Assembly (NCBI GenBank): GCA_902496005.1
Contig: CABUZI010000022.1
Location: 1-19,520, forward strand
Direction: 5' to 3'
Length of the DNA: 19,520 nucleotides
Source of the DNA: an uncultured Collinsella sp.
Lineage (GTDB): Bacteria; Actinomycetota; Coriobacteriia; Coriobacteriales; Coriobacteriaceae
In this document: piece after piece, positions 14,062 to 19,520 of the stretch
Numbering within the stretch: the first letter of the stretch is position 1
Layout: each line of letters starts with the position of its first letter
Notes under the pieces: model-generated
Seen by the model: only the letters and a program-made list of their open reading frames with translations
Databases searched by the model: none
What the model was told of the DNA's origin: nothing
Program-made: the position numbers and the translations under genes

Positions 14062-15087
14062 ATGAAACAGTACACGGTTGCTATTTTGGGCGCGACGGGA
14101 GCCGTGGGCACCCAGATACTCGAGTGCCTCAACGAGCAGGAGTTCCCGGTCGGCAAGCTCAAGCTGTTGGCAAGCGCACGCTCCGCGGGCAAGACCGTCG
14201 AGTTCCGCGGCGAGCAGATCGTGATTGAAGAGGCTTGCCCCGAGGCCTTTGAGGGCTGCGATATCGTGCTCGGCGCTGCCGGCGACGATATCGCCAAGGA
14301 GCTGCTGCCCGAGGCCGTCAAGCGCGGCGCCGTCGTGGTCGACAACAGCCACGCCTTCCGCATGGATCCCGAGGTGCCGCTGGTCGTGCCCGAGATCAAT
14401 GCCGACGATATCAAGTGGCATCACGGCCTTATCGCCAACCCCAACTGTGCGACCATTATCGGCCTGGTTCCCACCTGGCCGCTGCACCAGCTTGCCGGCG
14501 TAAAGCGCATGATCGTCTCGACGTACCAGGCGGCTTCGGGCGCTGGCGCTCCCGGTATGGCCGAGCTTGAGGCTCAGCTGGCCGCTCTGGGCCGTGGCGA
14601 GGAGATTCCCGAGCCGCGCGCATTTGCCGCACAGCTCGCGAGCAACCTGATTCCGCAGATTGGCGGCGTCAAGGAGGAGGGCTTTACCTCCGAGGAGATG
14701 AAGCTACAAAACGAGGGCCGCAAGATTATGCATCTGCCCGAGCTGCGCGTGAACTGCACCTGCGTGCGCGTGCCCGTGCTGCGTTCGCACTCCGAGAGCA
14801 TCACGCTCGAGTTCGAGCGTGACATTACGGTTGACGAGGCCCGTGCTGCGCTGGCTGCCGCTCCCGGCGTCAAGCTGGTTGACGATATGGCTGCCGAGGA
14901 TGCGCACGACCGCTTCCCCATGCCGATGGATACGTCCGACCAAGACCTGATTTGGGTCGGCCGCGTGCGTCGCGACATCTCGAACCCCGAGGCCGCGCGC
15001 GGTATCACCTTCTGGTGCTGCGGTGACCAAATCCGTAAGGGCGCGGCAACCAACGCCGTCCAGATCGCCAAGCTGCTCTGCGAGTAG
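14062..15087 (+). CDS. asd: Aspartate-semialdehyde dehydrogenase
   Basis: This NADPH enzyme reduces aspartyl phosphate to aspartate semialdehyde, directly after aspartokinase in the pathway. It has 341 residues, the usual length. The nucleotide-binding loop is I-L-G-A-T-G-A-V-G at 8-16. The catalytic cysteine is Cys129 in N-P-N-C-A-T-I, and the catalytic histidine is probably His243 in R-V-P-V-L-R-S-H-S-E. AAGGGGGAAG ends one base before the ATG at 14062 region and sets the start; the open frame continues upstream to 13975 but has no ribosome site or conserved sequence there. The stop codon is 12 bases before inverted-repeat element 2. Confidence 0.96.
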   Translation: MKQYTVAILGATGAVGTQILECLNEQEFPVGKLKLLASARSAGKTVEFRGEQIVIEEACPEAFEGCDIVLGAAGDDIAKELLPEAVKRGAVVVDNSHAFRMDPEVPLVVPEINADDIKWHHGLIANPNCATIIGLVPTWPLHQLAGVKRMIVSTYQAASGAGAPGMAELEAQLAALGRGEEIPEPRAFAAQLASNLIPQIGGVKEEGFTSEEMKLQNEGRKIMHLPELRVNCTCVRVPVLRSHSESITLEFERDITVDEARAALAAAPGVKLVDDMAAEDAHDRFPMPMDTSDQDLIWVGRVRRDISNPEAARGITFWCCGDQIRKGAATNAVQIAKLLCE

Positions 15088-15099
15088 GTTGACCTGTCC

Positions 15100-15229
15100 G
15101 GCGGGGGCCGGGCTTAGTTTTCAGAACGTCCTCGACCATGTGTGGCGCCTTGTCCTGCTCCTTCGGAGCCGCGGACAAGGCGCCACACTGGTCTGCGGAG
15201 TGTTCTGAAAACTAAGCCCGGCCCCCGCC
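15100..15229. repeat. Nested inverted-repeat element 2 (downstream of asd)
   Basis: The perfect 28-bp outer arms 15100-15127 and 15202-15229 enclose a perfect 15-bp inner stem, 15141-15155 with 15173-15187, and an apex GCTCC-TTC-GGAGC (15157-15169). Outer arm length is identical to that of element 1, but the arm sequence differs. Read on the minus strand, the linkers contain TCCGCAG and CGAGGAC in the same order as in element 1, and the 33-nt core matches at 29 positions. The two elements are therefore in opposite orientation. It starts 12 bases after the asd stop codon. Confidence 0.9.
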
Positions 15230-15339
15230 TGCGGTGACGCTGCTGCAGGCGGCCTACGATGGGGCCGTTATTGGTTGAGGCCGCTGGGCTGATGTGGGGG
15301 CGCGCGGCTGTTGCGGGCCCTGGCCCCGGCGGCGGCCTC

Positions 15340-15427
15340 GGCGCTTTGCGCCTGCCGCCTTTGGGGACTGTGGGGCGCGGCCGGCAGCTGCGGCGCTGCG
15401 CGCCTGCTGCCTTGGGTGACTTTGGGG
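15340..15427. repeat. Imperfect tandem repeat, period 52, in a GC-rich spacer
   Basis: The segment 15340-15375 recurs at 15392-15427 with about six changes over 36 bases. Each copy begins with a GGCGC-nnn-GCGCC hairpin and ends in TGGGG. The second copy has an outer stem GGCAGC/GCTGCC (15383-15388 with 15406-15411). The surrounding 15230-15489 has no supported gene and is very GC-rich. Confidence 0.6.
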
Positions 15428-15489
15428 TCGATTGGGGTTGTCTGCACAATTCGCGGTATTATGTTGCGGAGTTTTGAAAGGAGCCGCTG

Positions 15490-16068
15490 GTGGTCACGAC
15501 GACATTTGCCTCGCCTTTGGGCGAAATCTTGCTTGCCGCTGATGGCCGCGGTCTGACGGGGCTTTGGTTTGAGGGACAGGAGCACTTTGGCTCCACGCTT
15601 CTCAAAGAAGATCCCGAACATGTTGAAGGCGCCGATGCAGTTTCTGGTGCTGGTGGCATGTCGTCGGTGAGTCCGGCAAATGGTGCGGCGTCTTCGGTGC
15701 TTGAGCGTTCCTGGGCTTGGCTGAATGCTTATTTTGCGGGGCAGGAGCCTCGGTTTACGCCGCCGTTGCATATGATTGGCACGGCATTTCAGCGTGAGGT
15801 TTGGTTTGAGCTGCTCTCTATCCCGCGTGGCGAGGTCGCTACGTATGGCGAGATCGCCCAGCGTGTTGCGGCTCGACATCGTGTGCCGGGAAATGAGGCA
15901 CCCGTTGTGTCTCCCCGTGCCGTGGGGGCCGCGGTCGCGCGTAATCCCATTTCGATCATTGTGCCGTGCCATCGCGTGGTTGCCGCCGATGGTTCGCTCA
16001 ACGGATATGCCGGCGGGCTTGACCGCAAGGAGTGGCTGCTTCGGCTCGAGGGCGCGTACGAGGAATAA
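15490..16068 (+). CDS. ogt: Methylated-DNA--[protein]-cysteine S-methyltransferase (O6-alkylguanine repair)
   Basis: This suicide repair protein moves the alkyl group from O6-alkylguanine to its own cysteine. It has 192 residues. The active site P-C-H-R-V-V holds Cys160, and T-A-F-Q-R-E-V-W near 98-105 and R-G-E-V-A-T-Y-G-E-I near 113-122 are the DNA-binding helix-turn-helix region. The start is a GTG at 15490, with AAAGGAG ending six bases upstream. Two insertions are unusual: a low-complexity Gly/Ser/Ala loop at about 45-70 and some ten extra residues before the active site (about 130-142). Both are probably surface loops, and the catalytic residues are intact. Confidence 0.94.
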   Translation: MVTTTFASPLGEILLAADGRGLTGLWFEGQEHFGSTLLKEDPEHVEGADAVSGAGGMSSVSPANGAASSVLERSWAWLNAYFAGQEPRFTPPLHMIGTAFQREVWFELLSIPRGEVATYGEIAQRVAARHRVPGNEAPVVSPRAVGAAVARNPISIIVPCHRVVAADGSLNGYAGGLDRKEWLLRLEGAYEE

Positions 16069-16108
16069 CGTTCGAGCACTTTGCATAACCAAGACGCCGT
16101 GAAAGAAC

Positions 16109-16185
16109 GGGATGCGCTTTCCGAATGGCGTCCCAAACGGAAACCGTGTCCCGGAATACAGCCTTAGAGTGGGATGCCGTTTCCG
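16109..16185. repeat. Three copies of a GGGATGC..TTTCCG 15-mer
   Basis: The sequences GGGATGCGCTTTCCG (16109-16123) and GGGATGCCGTTTCCG (16171-16185) are direct copies. The reverse strand of 16138-16152 reads GGGACACGGTTTCCG, a third copy in inverted orientation. The last two pair to form the hairpin listed as a minus-strand terminator. The spacer 16069-16212 holds no supported gene. Confidence 0.55.
16138..16185 (-). terminator. Probable terminator downstream of the ClC remnant
   Basis: On the minus strand, the 15-base arms at 16185-16171 and 16152-16138 pair with one mismatch and two wobbles, and TTTGGG follows. It lies about 28 bases after the stop codon of the chloride-channel fragment, in keeping with it being the original terminator of that gene. 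Confidence 0.45.
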
Positions 16186-16212
16186 GTTGAGACCACTTGC
16201 TTGGACATCTTT

Positions 16213-16428
16213 CTACGCCCGCTTCTGCAGGGCATAGATCGACTTATCCATGTTGAACAGGTAAGCCGCGACGCAGACGATGAAGAATGCCGGCAGATTA
16301 CCGAAACCGAAGACTTCGCAGCCAATCAGGATGGGTGCGAGCAGCGTATTGGTGGCGCTGCCAAAGACGGCTGCGAAGCCCAGCGCGGCGCAAAGCGCGA
16401 TGGACATGCCGAGTTGAGCCTCGTTATG
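16213..16428 (-). pseudogene. ClC-type chloride channel, C-terminal remnant
   Basis: About 70 codons of the C-terminus of a ClC chloride/proton transporter remain, ending at a normal stop codon. Recognisable family elements are the segment E-A-Q-L-G-M, then A-A-V-F-G-S-A-T-N-T (the usual A-V-F-x-G-A-S-N-T), a hydrophobic helix with I-G-C-E-V-F-G, and the end K-S-I-Y-A-L-Q-K. A full ClC protein has 400 or more residues with 10 or more membrane segments, so more than 80 per cent is missing. An internal ATG at 16407 allows a 64-residue frame, but a working channel is not possible. The missing part has been replaced by the Abi-family fragment upstream. Confidence 0.8.
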
Positions 16429-16775
16429 GCGACATCTGGGTAACAGAAAGGCCCGCGTTCCTCAGAGGCAAGATAGGCAATTCTGCTTTTGAGGTAGATC
16501 TCAATTCTGCCGACCGCATCAAACATTAACTGCCGGAGGGCTCGGTCAAATTCATACGTGTAGATGATGGTTTCGAATGTTGTGCCTTCGCGAAAGATGG
16601 TAATCCCGGACTTGCATTTGGTTTTGTAGGGAAACCAGTAGGCCGACAGTCTGTAGTGGCCGACTTCGACCAAAGCTCGCTCGAGTTCGCTTTGATCAGA
16701 GCACTTAAGACCCCTGTATTCTGTCAATAGTGCTATTTGTTCGTTGATGGATATCCGCGACTTCCGGTATTTCAT
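16428..16775 (-). pseudogene. Abi-family (Abi_2) gene, 3'-truncated
   Basis: The first ~116 codons of an Abi_2 (AbiD/AbiF-like) protein, a family linked to phage abortive infection, are followed by an out-of-frame run into the chloride-channel remnant; the merged frame ends at 16326 (149 residues). Family-like features are G-H-Y-R-L-S-A-Y-W at 39-47 and the helix with F-D-R-A-L-R-Q-L at 76-83 and I-E-I-Y-L-K-S-R at 91-98. Full Abi_2 proteins are near 300 residues, so the C-terminal half is lost and function is doubtful. The start is supported by AAGAGG on the minus strand, five bases upstream. The region is lower in GC than its neighbours, which fits acquisition by transfer. Only about 15 bases separate the start from the upstream terminator, leaving little room for a promoter. 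Confidence 0.78.
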
Positions 16776-16797
16776 TTAAGCCTCTTGATAGAAAAAG

Positions 16798-16833
16798 AGC
16801 TGGAGTTGCGCATCGTTGAGAGGCTTTCCAGCT
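16798..16833 (-). terminator. Intrinsic terminator downstream of the GyrI-like gene
   Basis: On the minus strand, AGCTGGA (16833-16827) and TCCAGCT (16804-16798) form a 7-bp stem with a 22-nt loop, directly followed by CTTTTTC. It lies about 110 bases after the stop codon of the gene at 16947-17585 and just before the Abi fragment. Confidence 0.5.
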
Positions 16834-16946
16834 TTAGCAAAACAAACTTATAAGATGCGACGGGCCGCGTCAAGATAATTACCGGACGGCCTAGGAGGCG
16901 GCTGGTTGGCTGGCTTAAAACCTAGCGCGTGAAATGACGCTCCACG

Positions 16947-17585
16947 CTATTCAGCACGCTTGATAGGATGACGAACCACGGTCTTTAGTTTCTCCGGCGC
17001 ACACTTGCGTGGATCGGAGAGATAGATTTCGTGATGTAAACGGGTATCTGAGAAGTCGGGGACATAGCCCTGCTCGGTCGTGTATTCATGCATAGCGTTT
17101 ACGGTCGCCGGTTCGTTGTCGTAGGGCCCGGTGTGCATGCATTGAACGCAGAGACCCTCGTCAACTTTAAGCAGCTCGACGGCGGAAAAGTCCAGTTTCT
17201 TTTTGTTCGTGGCTTCCGCGACTGCCCAGTCAAAGTCATCTCGGGTGACGAAATCGGGCAGGCGGATACACGAGATAAAGTTGAAATCGTCCTTGCGTAC
17301 ATAATCGATGTCGCCGCTCGGGGAGTCTTGCCACCAGAAACCCTCGAGCGGCGGTACCACAAAGTCGAAATAGCCCTCGATACTCCTTGAGCCTTTCTTC
17401 GACATCTTGACGGTATAGGCGATGCCGTAAAGCAGCGGCAGGGCGTTTTGATACTCGCCACCTTCGGTATTTGGGTCGCCCTTTCCGCGAACGGCAACGT
17501 AGCTCATAGGCGGGACAGTTACGATACTCGGCTTGCTTGCAGGTTTGTAGAACTCCTTGCATACCTTCTTAAAGTCGAACGCCAT
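16947..17585 (-). CDS. GyrI-like small-molecule-binding domain protein
   Basis: This 212-residue cytoplasmic protein is best placed in the GyrI-like family (SOUL/GyrI fold), whose members bind small hydrophobic molecules and include E. coli SbmC/GyrI, a gyrase-protecting SOS protein. Supporting features are P-P-M-S-Y-V-A-V-R-G-K-G near 25-36, the Y-x-I-A-Y-T-V-K-M strand near 53-61, E-G-F-W-W-Q near 81-86, and C-M-H-T-G-P-Y-D near 149-156, the family's HxGPY turn. AAAGGCGG on the minus strand precedes the ATG. A perfect LexA-type palindrome lies 57-70 bases upstream, which suggests damage-inducible expression. Family is fairly sure; gyrase protection and ligand are not shown by the sequence. 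Confidence 0.8.
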   Translation of the reverse strand: MAFDFKKVCKEFYKPASKPSIVTVPPMSYVAVRGKGDPNTEGGEYQNALPLLYGIAYTVKMSKKGSRSIEGYFDFVVPPLEGFWWQDSPSGDIDYVRKDDFNFISCIRLPDFVTRDDFDWAVAEATNKKKLDFSAVELLKVDEGLCVQCMHTGPYDNEPATVNAMHEYTTEQGYVPDFSDTRLHHEIYLSDPRKCAPEKLKTVVRHPIKRAE

Positions 17586-17641
17586 GTTGGCCGCCTTTCT
17601 GCGTATTGGTCTGCTTAGATAGCTGGATCATATCATAGAAA

Positions 17642-17655
17642 CGAACAGCTGTTCG
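17642..17655 (-). promoter_or_regulatory. LexA-type SOS box
   Basis: CGAACAGCTGTTCG is a perfect 14-bp palindrome matching the Gram-positive and actinobacterial LexA consensus CGAAC-N4-GTTCG. On the minus strand it lies next to two overlapping TATGAT boxes (17637-17632 and 17632-17627), so LexA would cover the promoter of the GyrI-like gene starting at 17585. It is more than 200 bases from the plus-strand ABC transporter start and less likely to control that. Confidence 0.65.
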
Positions 17656-17799
17656 AATGATTTGGCTGACAGATTGAGATGCGTGCGTTGTGTTTGGCGG
17701 TCGGCCTGACCCAATCGATGATTTCTCTGCCTCCCCGGCGCCTCATCTATAGCTGCCGTTTCCCCATATAAAACCTGCCAAAATGAACCTGTCCCTTTT

Positions 17800-17841
17800 T
17801 GGTCGGTGCGAAATGGGTAATACTAAAGAGTTATCCGACCA
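17800..17841 (+). promoter_or_regulatory. Promoter with flanking dyad upstream of the ABC transporter
   Basis: TGGTCGG (17800-17806) and CCGACCA (17835-17841) are exact complements 28 bases apart, and they flank TAATAC (17818-17823), a plausible -10 box. The dyad may be a pair of operator half-sites for an unseen regulator. No clear -35 box is visible. Confidence 0.4.
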
Positions 17842-17856
17842 GATGGGAACCGATCG

Positions 17857-18558
17857 ATGGCCTATATCGAATTCAAAGACGTCATCAAAGCATACGGCGA
17901 GGGCGACGCCCGCATTCATGCGCTCGACGGCGCGAGCTTTACGGTCGAGCGCGGTGAGCTCGCCATTATCCTGGGCGCCTCGGGTGCTGGCAAGACCACG
18001 GCGCTCAACATCCTGGGCGGCATGGATACGGCGACTTCCGGCACCGTGACGGTGGACGGGCGCGACGTGAGCTCCGCCAACGAGGCGCAGCTTGTTGAAT
18101 ACCGCCGCGCCGATGTCGGCTTCGTCTTCCAGTTCTACAATCTGGTTCCCAACCTGACGGCACTCGAAAACGTTGAGCTCGCGGCGCAAATCTGCCCCGA
18201 TTCGCTCGATGCCGAGCAAACGCTTCGTCAGGTTGGTCTGGGCGACCGACTCGCTAACTTTCCGGCGCAGCTTTCGGGCGGCGAGCAGCAGCGCGTGTCC
18301 ATTGCCCGCGCACTGGCAAAGAACCCCAAGCTGCTTTTGTGCGACGAGCCCACGGGCGCGCTTGACTATAAAACCGGCAAGCAGATCTTGCAGCTGCTAC
18401 AGGACACTTGCCGCAAGCAGGGCATTACGGTCATCATCATCACTCACAACTCCGCGCTAGCACCCATGGCCGATCGCCTGATCCGCTTTAAGAACGGTCG
18501 CGTGGAGAGCGAGACGGTCCAGCAAAATCCCGTGCCTATCGAGACGATCGAGTGGTAG
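17857..18558 (+). CDS. ABC transporter ATP-binding protein (MacB/LolD type)
   Basis: This ATPase powers the FtsX-like permease encoded directly after it. It has 233 residues. The nucleotide-binding motifs are complete: Walker A G-A-S-G-A-G-K-T at 40-47, Q-loop Gln92, signature L-S-G-G-E-Q-Q-R at 139-146, Walker B L-L-L-C-D-E-P-T-G at 159-167, and H-loop His197. The sequence near A-L-N-I-L-G-G-M-D and F-Q-F-Y-N-L-V-P-N-L is typical of the MacB/LolD subfamily, which drives lipoprotein release or export and resistance to antimicrobial peptides. GGGAA at 17844-17848 is a modest ribosome site. The permease start is five bases after its stop codon, so the two are translationally coupled. Substrate unknown; no two-component genes are visible in the window. 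Confidence 0.94.
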   Translation: MAYIEFKDVIKAYGEGDARIHALDGASFTVERGELAIILGASGAGKTTALNILGGMDTATSGTVTVDGRDVSSANEAQLVEYRRADVGFVFQFYNLVPNLTALENVELAAQICPDSLDAEQTLRQVGLGDRLANFPAQLSGGEQQRVSIARALAKNPKLLLCDEPTGALDYKTGKQILQLLQDTCRKQGITVIIITHNSALAPMADRLIRFKNGRVESETVQQNPVPIETIEW

Positions 18559-18563
18559 TGCCC

Positions 18564-19520
18564 ATGGATCAGGACCGCCAAAACAGCCTACGCCGCGACG
18601 TGCAGAACACGGAGCGCGAGCAGGATTTTACGACCTACCGCACTGCCCAAAGCTCAAACGATATGGTGCCGACGGTTTTTCGCCGTGGCATCTACCGCAC
18701 AATCCGAGGCAGTCTTAAGCGCTTCTTGTCAATCGTGGTCATCACCGCGCTTGGCGTGAGCGTGATGTGCGGCCTTAAGGCGGGTTGCGAGGACCTGTGC
18801 GATTCGGTTGACGCCTACTTCGACCAGCAAAATGTCTATGACATTAACGTCCAGTCGACCTATGGCCTGACCGACGATGATCTCGCCGCCATCCAAGAGG
18901 TCGATGGTGTCGAGACGGCCGAGGGCATCTACACCGAGACCGCCTACACCGCCGTGGGCACAACGCGCGAGCGCGTGGTCGTGCAGAGTCTCTCCAAGGA
19001 GAACATCGATCAGCCGGTGCTCGTGAACGGCGATTTGCCCGAGAGCGCCGATGAAGTCGCGGTGACTTCGAAGTTCCTGAAGGCATCGGGCAAGAAAATC
19101 GGCGATACGGTGAGTTTTGCCGCCAATGACGCGAGCTCGTCCAATCAAAGCGCCAAGGACCAGTTTGCCGCGGGCGATTACACCATTACGGCCGAGGTCC
19201 TCGACCCCACTGATGTAAGTTCTGACTCGACAGTCAACGCCTTTCGCGCTGCTTCGGCGGCGGACTATAAGTTCTATGTGAGCGAGGACGCCGCGACATC
19301 TTCTTCCTACTCCGCGGTCCACGTGATCGTCGAGGGAGCCAAGAGCCTCAACTCCTATTCGGATTCCTACGCGGCAAAGATCAATGAGGTCAAGAGCAAT
19401 ATCGAGAAGATCCGCGAGGAGCGTGAGAAAGCGCGCGCTCAGGAACTGACGGTCGACACGCCGGCAAGCTTGGATGCGGCCGAGCGCCAGGCGAATATGC
19501 TCTTTGGGATTGAGCAGGAC
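18564..19520 (+). CDS. FtsX/MacB-like ABC permease, 5' part (runs off the window)
   Basis: The frame is open for 319 codons to the edge of the window. It begins with a hydrophilic cytoplasmic tail of about 50 residues, rich in charged residues. A single membrane helix follows at about 54-72 (F-L-S-I-V-V-I-T-A-L-G-V), then a large extracellular domain. The domain includes the D-I-N-V-Q-S-T-Y-G-L-T and D-G-V-E-T-A-E-G segments typical of the FtsX-like periplasmic/MacB core region. Near 280-305 a charged, coiled-coil-like stretch (E-K-I-R-E-E-R-E-K-A) occurs. The remaining membrane segments must lie beyond 19520. The start at 18564 follows the ATPase stop by five bases; no strong ribosome site is seen, in line with translational coupling. 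Confidence 0.85.
   Translation, partial: MDQDRQNSLRRDVQNTEREQDFTTYRTAQSSNDMVPTVFRRGIYRTIRGSLKRFLSIVVITALGVSVMCGLKAGCEDLCDSVDAYFDQQNVYDINVQSTYGLTDDDLAAIQEVDGVETAEGIYTETAYTAVGTTRERVVVQSLSKENIDQPVLVNGDLPESADEVAVTSKFLKASGKKIGDTVSFAANDASSSNQSAKDQFAAGDYTITAEVLDPTDVSSDSTVNAFRAASAADYKFYVSEDAATSSSYSAVHVIVEGAKSLNSYSDSYAAKINEVKSNIEKIREEREKARAQELTVDTPASLDAAERQANMLFGIEQD

Noticed and set aside
1..19520. CRISPR array, integrase, transposase or tRNA gene
   Set aside because: No regularly spaced repeats with unique spacers, no recombinase-type protein and no cloverleaf-like sequence were seen in reading both strands by eye.

Overview
The window looks like chromosomal DNA of a gut actinobacterium of the Coriobacteriia, most likely Collinsella. 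I infer this from the high GC content, GC-rich third codon positions, strong purine-rich ribosome sites, the protein flavour and the gene set; no rRNA or tRNA is present to prove it. Gene starts were chosen from ribosome binding sites and family N-termini.

Left part (1-5921): a sucrose or fructoside utilisation locus. A LacI-family regulator (303-1313) is followed by a divergent GH32 hydrolase (1498-2880), a PTS EIIBC sugar transporter (2926-4377) and a classical GH32 sucrose-6-phosphate hydrolase (4473-5921). The same 15-bp operator motif lies in front of the regulator (268-282) and, twice in tandem, across the -35 region of the structural genes (1417-1448). This points to a LacI-type switch with autoregulation. 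A 13-bp intercistronic hairpin separates the transporter from the second hydrolase.

Middle left (5922-9539): single housekeeping genes, namely a DegV/FakB-like fatty-acid-binding protein, a pyruvate formate-lyase activating enzyme, MTA/SAH nucleosidase, and the ribosome-assembly GTPase EngB/YsxC.

Middle right (9540-15087): aspartate-to-threonine biosynthesis. Homoserine kinase thrB and threonine synthase thrC lie on the minus strand. Aspartokinase and aspartate-semialdehyde dehydrogenase lie on the plus strand. thrC and the aspartokinase gene diverge from overlapping extended -10 boxes. Homoserine dehydrogenase is not in the window.

Three intergenic spacers here (9616-9802, 10692-10803, 15100-15229) hold long nested inverted repeats. 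Two share a 33-nt apical core at 29/33 identity but have unrelated, perfectly self-complementary 28-bp outer arms. The third is a diverged relative. This is the most unusual structure in the window.

Right part (15088-19520): an O6-alkylguanine-DNA alkyltransferase (plus strand), then a minus-strand scar in which a truncated Abi-family gene is joined to the last ~70 codons of a ClC chloride channel. Next comes a minus-strand GyrI-like gene with a perfect LexA-type palindrome upstream, suggesting SOS control. The window ends in an ABC transporter (ATPase complete, FtsX-like permease running off the edge). Two DNA-damage-related functions (alkyltransferase and putative SOS-regulated GyrI-like protein) therefore flank the scar.
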